Shown here piece by piece: positions 1 to 6,358 of a stretch of 7,168 nucleotides of DNA (positions are counted from its first letter, which is position 1; the number at the start of each line of letters is the position of its first letter). The DNA is from Eubacteriales bacterium (GTDB lineage Bacteria; Bacillota; Clostridia; Oscillospirales; Acutalibacteraceae), in NCBI GenBank assembly GCA_030529125.1, contig JAUMXP010000083.1, positions 1 to 7,168 on the forward strand, in the 5' to 3' direction. The notes under the pieces are model-generated. The model did not search any database and was not told where the DNA came from. It saw only the letters and a program-made list of their open reading frames with translations. The position numbers and the translations under genes were made by a program.

Positions 1-1
1 G

Positions 2-1747
2 ATCGCTGTTGATGGCGATGAGTGTCAGTTTGTTGCTGTTGTACTTCCTGGTGAGAACGAGTCCGAGGATATTATCCGAGATACTCTTATGGCACATAAT
101 GAAGTAGCTGACGCAAAGCTTCTGTGCGAAGAATTCATCAAGACTACTGTTGATGAAAACGGCTGTCTTAAGAAAATCGACTTTGAAAATGAAGATAGAT
201 ATAATTTTGCGTTTGATACAGTTGACGCTATCGCAAAGAAAGACCCTGACAAGCTTGCGATGATCCATGTTGATAGAGATAAAAACGAGCGTAGATTTAC
301 ATTCAATGACATGAAGCGTAAATCAGCTCAGGCTGCTAACTACTTCAAGAGCTTAGGTATCAAAAAAGGCGACAGAGTTATGCTTGTCTTAAAGCGTCAC
401 TATCAGTTCTGGTTTGCAATTTTAGGCCTTCACAAGCTCGGAGCCATCGCAATTCCTGCTACTAATCAGCTTCAGGCACACGACTTTGATTATCGCTTCA
501 ATGCTGCGGGTGTCAGTGCTATTATTTGTACTGCTGACGGAGATGTTTCTCATCAGGTTGATATTGCACAGGAAAAATCACCTACACTCAAGACTAAGGT
601 TTTAGTTGGTGGCGAGCGTGAGGGCTGGCGCAACTTTGATGAAGAGTTCAATCTTTTCTCAGCTCATTACTACAGAAATGATGACACACCATGTGGCGAT
701 GACCCTATGCTGATGTTCTTCACATCAGGTACAACAGGTTATCCTAAAATCGCACTTCATTCATACAAGTATCCTCTTGGCCACTTTATTACTGCTAAGT
801 TCTGGCACGGTGTTATGACTGATGGCGTACACTTCACTATCTCTGACACAGGCTGGGGTAAAGCTCTGTGGGGTAAACTCTACGGTCAGTGGCTTTCTGA
901 GGGCGCAGTATTTACCTATGACTTTGATAGATTTGATGCATCAGATATTCTGCCAATGTTTGCAAAATACCAGATCACCACATTCTGTGCTCCACCTACA
1001 ATGCTGAGAATGATGGTTAAACAGGATCTGTCAAAATATGATTTCTCATCGGTTAAGAGAGCGACTACAGCAGGCGAAGCTCTTAACCCTGAAGTATATA
1101 AACAGTTTAAGAATGCCACAGGATTAAAACTAAAAGAAGGTTTCGGACAGACAGAAACAACACTTTCTATCGCTAACCTTATCGGCGAGAGCTCGAAGCT
1201 CGGTTCAATGGGTAAGCCTGTTCCGCTTTATGATGTATATCTGCTTGACCCTGACGGCAACGAAGTCCCTGATGGTGAAGCGGGTGAAATCTGTATCAAG
1301 ACATCAGACAAAGTTCCTTGCGGTCTGTTCTTAGGTTATTATAAAGACGAAGAAAAGACCAAGGAAGTTTATCACGACGGCTATTATCATACAGGTGACA
1401 CAGCATGGCGTGATGAAGATGGTTTCTTGTGGTATGTTGGACGTGTCGATGATGTTATCAAATCTTCAGGCTATCGTATCGGACCGTTTGAAATTGAATC
1501 AGTTATCATGGAGCTTCCATACGTTCTTGAGTGTGGTGTTTCTGCTGAACCGGATGAAGTAAGAGGTCAGGTAGTTAAGGCTTCTATTGTTTTAGTTAAG
1601 GGCACTAACCCTAGCGAAGAGCTGAAGAAAGAGATTCAGAATTACGTTAAATCCCGTACAGCTCCATACAAATATCCTCGTATCGTTGTGTTCAGAGAAG
1701 ACCTGCCAAAAACAATCAGCGGAAAGATTCAGAGAAATAAACTCTAA
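2..1747 (+). CDS. AMP-forming acyl-CoA synthetase (MACS-like), 5'-truncated; probably HTH-cupin-ligase fusion
   Basis: This is a ligase of the acyl-adenylate-forming (ANL) superfamily, expected to convert a carboxylic acid, ATP and CoA to acyl-CoA, AMP and PPi in the cytoplasm. Counting from the codon at base 2, 581 residues are visible. Motifs are the P-loop FTSGTTGYPK (about 240-249), ISDTGW (280), EGFGQTET (379), YHTGD (462), GRVDDVIKSSGYRIGP (480) and PKTISGK near the C-terminus, which carries the catalytic lysine. ISDTGW with FTSGT resembles medium-chain/branched-chain acyl-CoA synthetases (MACS/ACSM). An ATG at base 89 is not a convincing start: no Shine-Dalgarno precedes it and the frame stays open to the left edge. 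The first 15 visible residues align without gaps to cupin residues 178-192 of the downstream fusion protein (9 of 15 identical). The gene is therefore probably a second HTH-cupin-ligase with about 530 bp missing. The substrate is unknown; a branched-chain or aryl acid is possible. Confidence 0.9.
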   Translation: MAVDGDECQFVAVVLPGENESEDIIRDTLMAHNEVADAKLLCEEFIKTTVDENGCLKKIDFENEDRYNFAFDTVDAIAKKDPDKLAMIHVDRDKNERRFTFNDMKRKSAQAANYFKSLGIKKGDRVMLVLKRHYQFWFAILGLHKLGAIAIPATNQLQAHDFDYRFNAAGVSAIICTADGDVSHQVDIAQEKSPTLKTKVLVGGEREGWRNFDEEFNLFSAHYYRNDDTPCGDDPMLMFFTSGTTGYPKIALHSYKYPLGHFITAKFWHGVMTDGVHFTISDTGWGKALWGKLYGQWLSEGAVFTYDFDRFDASDILPMFAKYQITTFCAPPTMLRMMVKQDLSKYDFSSVKRATTAGEALNPEVYKQFKNATGLKLKEGFGQTETTLSIANLIGESSKLGSMGKPVPLYDVYLLDPDGNEVPDGEAGEICIKTSDKVPCGLFLGYYKDEEKTKEVYHDGYYHTGDTAWRDEDGFLWYVGRVDDVIKSSGYRIGPFEIESVIMELPYVLECGVSAEPDEVRGQVVKASIVLVKGTNPSEELKKEIQNYVKSRTAPYKYPRIVVFREDLPKTISGKIQRNKL

Positions 1748-1754
1748 ATCTGAT

Positions 1755-1770
1755 AAAATGTTGACATTTT
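1755..1770. repeat. Short palindrome over the -35 box, candidate operator
   Basis: AAAATG-TTGA-CATTTT is a perfect inverted repeat with 6-bp arms and a 4-nt centre. It overlaps the -35 hexamer TTGACA of the promoter that drives the downstream HTH-containing gene. XRE-type regulators often bind short palindromes that overlap their own promoters, so this is a candidate autoregulatory operator. It could also act as a weak hairpin ending in TTTT, or be chance in AT-rich spacer DNA. The position and symmetry are seen; the function is inferred. Confidence 0.35.
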
Positions 1771-1789
1771 CCTAAAGTTATGATATAGT
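1761..1789 (+). promoter_or_regulatory. Sigma-A-type promoter for the T-box operon
   Basis: A perfect -35 hexamer TTGACA (1761-1766) is followed by a 17-nt spacer and a -10 hexamer TATAGT (1784-1789), a 5/6 match to TATAAT. Transcription would start near 1795-1797, about ten bases before the first base-paired element of the T-box leader. The -35 box begins only 13 bases after the stop codon of the upstream ligase gene. Confidence 0.85.
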
Positions 1790-1889
1790 GTTACCATATT
1801 TTTAAAGGCTATGACGAAGAGTACACATTGGTATGACCTTCAGAGAGGTGGCGGATGGTGCAAGCCACTGGAATACAGCTTTTGTGTTT

Positions 1890-1892
1890 GTA
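1890..1892 (+). promoter_or_regulatory. Candidate T-box specifier codon GUA (valine)
   Basis: The 3' side of the specifier loop lies between TGTG (1883-1886) and CTTC (1894-1897) and reads UUUGUAG. GUA is followed by a purine and lies six bases before GAGC, the same spacing as I recall for the GGC specifier of the Geobacillus glyQS T-box. The bulge UGGU (2006-2009) requires a tRNA ending ACCA, so discriminator A. That fits tRNA-Val, and also Leu, Ile and Phe, but not tRNA-Cys, whose discriminator is U. It therefore argues against the register UGU (1889-1891). UUG (Leu, 1888-1890) and UUU (Phe, 1887-1889) are the remaining shifted alternatives. Confidence 0.6.
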
Positions 1893-2000
1893 GCTTCTGA
1901 GCCGAGAGGAAGAAAGCCTTTGGTTAGTAGAACCTCTCCGTGATTGCTGCGTAAAGGCATAGGGGTTGTCAGACCCTGAGAGTGGCGATTGTATCGCAAT

Positions 2001-2040
2001 TTGAGTGGTACCGCGGGTGACTTTTCAGCGCTCGTCTCAA
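2001..2040 (+). promoter_or_regulatory. T-box antiterminator
   Basis: TTGAG (2001-2005) pairs with CTCAA (2036-2040). GCGGGTG (2013-2019) pairs with CGCTCGT (2029-2035) with G-U wobbles, leaving the seven-base bulge TGGTACC (2006-2012) that receives the tRNA acceptor end. The 3' strand of this helix is part of the 5' strand of the terminator, so the two structures exclude each other. Confidence 0.93.
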
Positions 2041-2067
2041 AGAAAACTTTGGGACGGGTGCTTTTTT
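2028..2067 (+). terminator. Intrinsic terminator of the T-box leader
   Basis: A 15-bp stem (2028-2042 with 2047-2061, including three G-U wobbles) has an AAAA loop and is followed directly by six T residues (2062-2067). It lies 29 bases before the start of the fusion gene and forms when the antiterminator does not, so it attenuates the operon when the cognate tRNA is charged. Confidence 0.95.
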
Positions 2068-2096
2068 CGTCCTAACTAAAGAATGGAGAAGATATT

Positions 2097-4385
2097 ATGC
2101 AACAAATGACAGGTCTTGATTACAAAATTCAAGAAATGGCTGCTCGTATCAGAGAACTCAGAGAGATTCAGAACCTTACGGTTGAGCAGATGGCAAAGAA
2201 AACAGACGTGACTGTCAGTGAGTACATTGACTGCGAAGAAGGTAAGAGCGACCTAAACTTTGCGTTTATTTATCGCTGTGCTATGGCTCTTTCAGTCAAC
2301 GTAACTGATATTATTGAGGGTTATTCTCCTAACCTCAAAAACTACAGTGTCACAAGAGCTGGTTTTGGTCAGAAGGTTGCTCAGGCGCATGGCATGACAT
2401 ACTACAACCTTGCGTATGCATTCCAGAATCGTATTGCCGAGCCTCTCTATGTGCGTTCTGTATATGATGAGAATGCACAGAATAGTGACATCGAGCTGAC
2501 TACCCACGAGGGTCAGGAGCTTGATATTGTTATTGAAGGTAACCTGATGGTACAGGTTGGCGAGCATAAGGAGATTTTAGGCCCTGGCGACTCTATTTAT
2601 TTTGACTCTGACAAGCCTCACGGTATGATTGCTGTCAACGGTAAGGATTGTGTGTTCTACGCTATTGTACTTAACCCTACAGGTGAGCCTATTCCTGAGC
2701 TTTCATCAGGTAAGCTTGTTGAAGTTAAACAGAGTCCTCGTAAACACGAGAGCGACCGTATCTATAAGAATTACGTTGATGTAGTAGAAAACGAAAAAGG
2801 CACTCCTACATCTATCAAGTTCAAAAATACAGAAAAATTCAACTTCGCATTCGACCTGGTTGATGCACTTGCAGACAAGAAACCAGAGAAGCTAGCGATG
2901 TTACATATTTCCAGAGATCATACAGAACGCAGATTTACTTTCAAAGATATTAAGAAAGCATCAGCTCAGTGTGCGAACTACTTCAAGTCACTCGGCATTA
3001 AGAAGGGTGACAGAGTTATGCTTATCTTAAAGCGTCACTATCAGTTCTGGTTTGCTATGATTGGTCTTAATAAGCTTGGCGCTATTGCCATACCAGCGCC
3101 TAACCAGCTTCAGGCGCATGACCTTGAGTACAGACTCAAGTCTGCAGGTATCAACACAGTTATCTGTACTGCAGACGGTGATGTATCTCATCAGGTTGAC
3201 ATAGCCGCAGAAAGCTACGATGGACTGAAAAACAAACTCCTTGTAAATGGTTCACGTGATGGCTGGCGTACATTCGACGATGAGTACACCCTGTATTCAA
3301 CTCACTATAACAGAACAGAAGACACTCCATGTGGTGACGATCTTATGCTCATGTACTTCACATCAGGTACATCAGGCTATCCTAAGATTGCTGCACATAA
3401 CTACAAGTATCCGCTTGGACACTTCCATACAGCTAAATACTGGCACAATGTTGACCCTGAAGGGCTGCACTACACAATCTCCGACACTGGTTGGGCTAAA
3501 GCTATGTGGGGCAAACTCTATGGTCAGTGGCTGTGCGAAGCGGCTACATTTGTATATGACTTTGACCGCTTTGATGCAGCAGACATTCTGCCTATGTTTG
3601 AAAAATATAATATTACTACTTTCTGTGCTCCACCTACAATGCTGAGAATGATGGTTAAGCAGGATATTTCTAAGTACAACTTCTCATCAGTTCAGCATAT
3701 GACAACAGCAGGTGAAGCACTCAACCCTGAGGTTTATCGTCAGTTTGAAAAGGCTACAGGACTTCAGATTATCGAAGGCTTTGGCCAGACAGAAAGCACT
3801 ATGATCGTAGGTAATATGACAGGTGCTAAACACAAGATTGGTTCTATGGGTAAACCTGCCCCAATCTATGATGTTATGCTTGTTGACAGTGAGGGCAATG
3901 AGGTTCCTGATGGTGAGCCTGGTGAAATCGTTGTTAATCTTAAGAATGGTCACCCATGCGGTCTGTTCGTTGGTTACTACGGCGACGAAGAGAAGACAAA
4001 CGAAGTTATGGTTGATGGTATTTATCACACAGGCGACGTTGCATGGCGTGATGAAGACGGCTTCTTCTTCTACGAGGGTAGAGTTGATGACGTTATCAAG
4101 TCTTCAGGCTATCGTATCGGACCGTTTGAAATCGAGTCTGTTATTATGGAACTTCCATACGTACTCGAATGTGGTGTTTCTGCTGCTCCTGACGAAGTCA
4201 GAGGTCAGATTGTCAAGGCATCTATCGTTCTGACACCTGGCACAAATCCTAGCGAAGACCTCAAGAAGGAAATCCAGAACTACGTTAAGTCACGTACAGC
4301 TCCATATAAATATCCACGTCTTGTTGTATTCAGAGATGAACTTCCTAAGACAGTCAGTGGAAAAATCCAGAGAAATAAGCTATAA
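2097..4385 (+). CDS. HTH-cupin-acyl-CoA synthetase fusion protein
   Basis: The 762 residues form three parts. Residues about 15-75 are an XRE/HTH_3-type helix-turn-helix (IRELREIQNLTVEQMAKKTD and following). Residues about 130-194 are a cupin_2-like barrel, with H137, E141 and H175 as possible metal or ligand residues and the turn GPGD at 162-165. Residues about 245-762 are a complete ANL-superfamily ligase with FTSGTSGYPK (421-430), ISDTGW (461), EGFGQTES (560), YHTGD (643), GRVDDVIKSSGYRIGP (661) and catalytic K756 in PKTVSGK. The ligase should make acyl-CoA from acid, ATP and CoA. MACS relatives act on medium- and branched-chain acids. GGAG at 2085-2088, 8 nt before the ATG, supports the start. 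The gene is first in the T-box operon, ahead of VOR, so isobutyrate or related acids are likely substrates. HTH-cupin regulators are usually free-standing; here the regulator is physically joined to the enzyme. DNA binding is inferred only. Confidence 0.93.
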   Translation: MQQMTGLDYKIQEMAARIRELREIQNLTVEQMAKKTDVTVSEYIDCEEGKSDLNFAFIYRCAMALSVNVTDIIEGYSPNLKNYSVTRAGFGQKVAQAHGMTYYNLAYAFQNRIAEPLYVRSVYDENAQNSDIELTTHEGQELDIVIEGNLMVQVGEHKEILGPGDSIYFDSDKPHGMIAVNGKDCVFYAIVLNPTGEPIPELSSGKLVEVKQSPRKHESDRIYKNYVDVVENEKGTPTSIKFKNTEKFNFAFDLVDALADKKPEKLAMLHISRDHTERRFTFKDIKKASAQCANYFKSLGIKKGDRVMLILKRHYQFWFAMIGLNKLGAIAIPAPNQLQAHDLEYRLKSAGINTVICTADGDVSHQVDIAAESYDGLKNKLLVNGSRDGWRTFDDEYTLYSTHYNRTEDTPCGDDLMLMYFTSGTSGYPKIAAHNYKYPLGHFHTAKYWHNVDPEGLHYTISDTGWAKAMWGKLYGQWLCEAATFVYDFDRFDAADILPMFEKYNITTFCAPPTMLRMMVKQDISKYNFSSVQHMTTAGEALNPEVYRQFEKATGLQIIEGFGQTESTMIVGNMTGAKHKIGSMGKPAPIYDVMLVDSEGNEVPDGEPGEIVVNLKNGHPCGLFVGYYGDEEKTNEVMVDGIYHTGDVAWRDEDGFFFYEGRVDDVIKSSGYRIGPFEIESVIMELPYVLECGVSAAPDEVRGQIVKASIVLTPGTNPSEDLKKEIQNYVKSRTAPYKYPRLVVFRDELPKTVSGKIQRNKL

Positions 4386-4386
4386 T
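4358..4386 (+). promoter_or_regulatory. Possible internal promoter overlapping the ligase stop codon
   Basis: A perfect TATAAT (4381-4386) spans the stop codon of the fusion gene, with a weak -35 match TGGAAA (4358-4363) 17 nt upstream. Transcription would begin near 4393, at or just before the ATG at 4395, giving a leaderless or nearly leaderless message. It would express the ATPase and VOR genes independently of the T-box. The hexamer could be chance, since the Lys-Leu-stop codons largely dictate it. Confidence 0.25.
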
Positions 4387-4394
4387 ATACAATT

Positions 4395-5060
4395 ATGAAA
4401 GAATTTAAGAGAATTACCTTGCTTTGCGGTCACTACGGCAGTGGCAAAACAAACATCGCTGTTAATATGGCATTACAGCTTAAGAAACAGTGTGACAAAG
4501 TAGCGATTGCTGACCTTGATATCGTTAATCCGTATTTTCGTACCAAGGACAGCAGCGAAGAACTCAAAGACAACGGAATCCGTCTGATTGTATCAGAGTT
4601 TGCCAACTCTAATGTCGATATTCCCGCATTGCCACAGGATATGTACGCTATAACTGACAACAAAGATATGTCGGTTATCATTGATGTCGGCGGTGATGAC
4701 AGAGGCGCTCTGGCGCTTGGCCGTATTGCTAATCAGATTATAGAAGAGAACGACTATGAGATGCTGATGGTAATTAACTGCTACAGACCGCTCACAAGAG
4801 ATGCTCAGTCCACCATAGAGGTTATGCGTGAGATTGAGTATGCCGGCCACATCAAGTTTACTGGTATTATAAACAACTCTAATTTAGGTGCGATTACAAC
4901 CGCTGATGACGTGCTTAGTTCAGTTGCTTACGCACAAGAGGTATCGCAGATGTCTAACTTACCGATTGTTTATACTACTGTAAGTGAAAACATATATAAT
5001 GACTTATGCGACAAGATAGATGATCTCTTGCCACTGAGTCTTCAACAAAGACCTGTATAA
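4395..5060 (+). CDS. MinD/ParA-like P-loop ATPase of unknown role
   Basis: This 221-residue soluble protein has the SIMIBI/MinD-type nucleotide-binding fold. Walker A is GHYGSGKTN (12-20), Walker A' is DLDIVNPYFR (40-49) with D40 and D42, Walker B-like VIIDVGGDD is at 94-102, and IINNSNLG (158-165) sits where the base-contacting loop is expected. The Walker A lacks the KGG lysine that marks classical ParA/MinD, and no amphipathic C-terminal membrane helix is evident. It is therefore unlikely to be a partition or septum protein. It starts 9 nt after the fusion gene with no clear Shine-Dalgarno, so translation is probably coupled or leaderless, and it ends 25 nt before the VOR genes. Position suggests a helper role for VOR, such as cluster or cofactor maturation, but nothing in the sequence proves this. 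The ATPase fold is sure; the function is not known to me. Confidence 0.85.
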   Translation: MKEFKRITLLCGHYGSGKTNIAVNMALQLKKQCDKVAIADLDIVNPYFRTKDSSEELKDNGIRLIVSEFANSNVDIPALPQDMYAITDNKDMSVIIDVGGDDRGALALGRIANQIIEENDYEMLMVINCYRPLTRDAQSTIEVMREIEYAGHIKFTGIINNSNLGAITTADDVLSSVAYAQEVSQMSNLPIVYTTVSENIYNDLCDKIDDLLPLSLQQRPV

Positions 5061-5085
5061 GATTAAAAGGAAAGGGAGAGTTTTA

Positions 5086-5292
5086 ATGGCTAAACTAACT
5101 TTTAAAACAGACAACTGTAAGGGTTGCGGACTATGCGTAGAAGCTTGTCCTAAAAACCTGCTTACTCTTGCAAAAGATGAAATCAACAAAAAGGGTCATC
5201 ACCCTGCAGTCATCACAGACGAAGAAAGCTGTATTGGTTGTGCTTTCTGCGCTACTATGTGCCCTGACTGTGTAATTAAGGTAGAGAGGTGA
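5086..5292 (+). CDS. 2-oxoacid:ferredoxin oxidoreductase delta subunit, 2x[4Fe-4S] ferredoxin-like
   Basis: This 68-residue protein carries two classical [4Fe-4S] motifs: CKGCGLCVEACP (C11, C14, C17, C21) and CIGCAFCATMCP (C49, C52, C55, C59). C62 is an extra cysteine just after the second motif. It is the electron-transfer subunit of the four-part VOR/KOR enzymes, passing electrons between the TPP-site cluster and external ferredoxin. A strong AAAGGGAG site (5071-5078), 7 nt upstream, fixes the start. The stop codon is 4 nt before the alpha-subunit ATG. The order delta-alpha-beta-gamma is typical for clostridial and archaeal VOR/KOR clusters. The subunit is named vorC or vorD depending on the organism, so no symbol is given. 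Confidence 0.93.
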   Translation: MAKLTFKTDNCKGCGLCVEACPKNLLTLAKDEINKKGHHPAVITDEESCIGCAFCATMCPDCVIKVER

Positions 5293-5296
5293 GAAT

Positions 5297-6358
5297 ATGG
5301 CAGATAAAGTTTTGATGAAAGGTAACGAAGCTATTGCTGAGGCTGCTATTTTAGCAGGCTGCAGACACTACTTCGGCTATCCTATTACTCCACAGACAGA
5401 GGTTGCCGCTTATATGGCTAAGAAAATGCCTAAAATCGGCGGATGTTTCTTACAGGCTGAAAGTGAAATCGCTGCTATCAATATGGTATACGGTGTTGCA
5501 TCAACTGGTAAGCGTGTTATGACATCATCTTCTTCACCTGGTATTTCACTTAAGGGTGAAGGCTTGTCATATATGGCAGGTTCTGATTTACCTGCACTTG
5601 TTGTAAACGTACAGCGTGGTGGCCCAGGTCTTGGTGGTATCCAGCCTAGCCAGTCTGACTATTTCCAGGCTACAAAGGGTGGCGCTCACGGCGATTTTCG
5701 AATGATCGTTTTAGCTCCTGCTTCAGTTCAGGAGATGGCTGAGCTTACAGTAAAAGGCTTTGAGCTTGCTGATAAGTACAGAATGACTTCTATGATTTTA
5801 GCTGATGGTACTATGGGTCAGATGATGGAACCTGTAGAGCTCAACTTCGATATCAAAGAACGTCCTGCTACACCATGGGCTACAACAGGTACTAAGCTTG
5901 AGCGTGAGCACAATATCGTTAACTCACTCTCACTTGTAGCTGAAGAACTCGAGCGTCTTAATTTTGAGAGATTTGAGCGCTACAAGGCTGTTGAAGAGAA
6001 CGAAGTTATGTATGAAGAATATATGACAGAAGATGCTGACATCATCGTAGCAGCATTTGGTATTGCTTCCAGAGTTTCTAAAAACGCTGTAAACGAAGCT
6101 AGAAAACAGGGTATCAAGGTTGGTCTTATCCGTCCTATCACTCTGTGGCCATTCCCTAAGGCTCCATTCGAGAAAGCTGCACAAAAGGCTAAGGCTGTTG
6201 TATGTGTAGAGCTTTCTATGGGTCAGATGATTGAAGACGTTAAGCTTGCTACAGGCTGTAAGGTTCCTGTTACACTTTGCAACCGTGTTGGTGGTATGAT
6301 TCCATCCCCTGAGCAGGTATTAGACGCTATTGTAAAAGCAAACGGAGGTGCAAACTAA
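5297..6358 (+). CDS. vorB: 2-oxoacid:ferredoxin oxidoreductase alpha subunit, VorB type (2-ketoisovalerate)
   Basis: This 353-residue subunit has the pyruvate:ferredoxin oxidoreductase pyrimidine-binding domain in its N-terminal half. Seen are GNEAIAEAAILAG (9-21), YPITPQTE (28-35), the acidic AESE (54-57), and the QRGGPGLGG stretch (106-114) of the active-site region. The C-terminal transketolase-like domain II includes LIRPITLWPFP (277-287). Length and sequence fit the short VorB family, commonly annotated as 3-methyl-2-oxobutanoate dehydrogenase subunit VorB. The enzyme interconverts a branched-chain 2-oxoacid plus CoA with acyl-CoA, CO2 and reduced ferredoxin. AGAGGTGAG (5285-5293), overlapping the previous stop, serves as ribosome site. 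The stop overlaps the beta start by one base. Specificity for 2-ketoisovalerate rather than 2-oxoglutarate or aryl pyruvates rests on family resemblance and the valine-like T-box. Confidence 0.9.
   Translation: MADKVLMKGNEAIAEAAILAGCRHYFGYPITPQTEVAAYMAKKMPKIGGCFLQAESEIAAINMVYGVASTGKRVMTSSSSPGISLKGEGLSYMAGSDLPALVVNVQRGGPGLGGIQPSQSDYFQATKGGAHGDFRMIVLAPASVQEMAELTVKGFELADKYRMTSMILADGTMGQMMEPVELNFDIKERPATPWATTGTKLEREHNIVNSLSLVAEELERLNFERFERYKAVEENEVMYEEYMTEDADIIVAAFGIASRVSKNAVNEARKQGIKVGLIRPITLWPFPKAPFEKAAQKAKAVVCVELSMGQMIEDVKLATGCKVPVTLCNRVGGMIPSPEQVLDAIVKANGGAN

Larger units (their letters stand above)
1807..2067 (+). promoter_or_regulatory. T-box riboswitch (tRNA-sensing leader), probably valine
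   Basis: The leader has every element of a transcriptional T-box. Stem I closes with GGCT (1807-1810) against AGCC (1900-1903) and GAAG (1816-1819) against CTTC (1894-1897). It has the AGTA loop motif at 1820-1823, ACACA against TGTGT above it, an AGAGAG bulge at 1842-1847, and a distal arm GTGGC/GCCAC with a GGTGCAA loop. Stem II is GAGAGG (1904-1909) with CCTCTC (1933-1938). GCCTTT (1916-1921) pairs with AAAGGC (1953-1958) as the Stem IIA/B pseudoknot. Stem III is the GGG/CCC hairpin near 1962-1976. The T-box sequence TGAGTGGTACCGCG lies at 2002-2015, followed by the terminator. Uncharged cognate tRNA should stabilise the antiterminator and allow transcription of the HTH-cupin-ligase, ATPase and VOR genes. 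Confidence 0.96.

Noticed and set aside
89..91. ATG at 89 as the start of the first ligase
   Set aside because: The bases before it encode cupin-like residues matching the downstream fusion, there is no Shine-Dalgarno, and the frame is open to the edge.
25..312. Minus-strand open frame of 95 codons at the left edge
   Set aside because: It is antisense to the ligase gene, low in complexity (Ser/Leu-rich) and a by-product of codon usage on the coding strand.
1802..1999. Open frame of 65 codons on the minus strand inside the leader
   Set aside because: It lies wholly within the T-box structure, has no ribosome site and no recognisable domain; RNA pairing explains the sequence.
3247..3645. Plus-strand open frame of 132 codons inside the fusion gene
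   Set aside because: It is an out-of-frame shadow of the ligase domain with no ribosome site. The paralogous gene shows a matching shadow at 822-1007, which only reflects shared DNA.
4395..5060. Chromosome or plasmid partition ParA
   Set aside because: It lacks the KGGxGKT lysine signature, no parB or parS-like sequence is nearby, and the setting is a metabolic operon.
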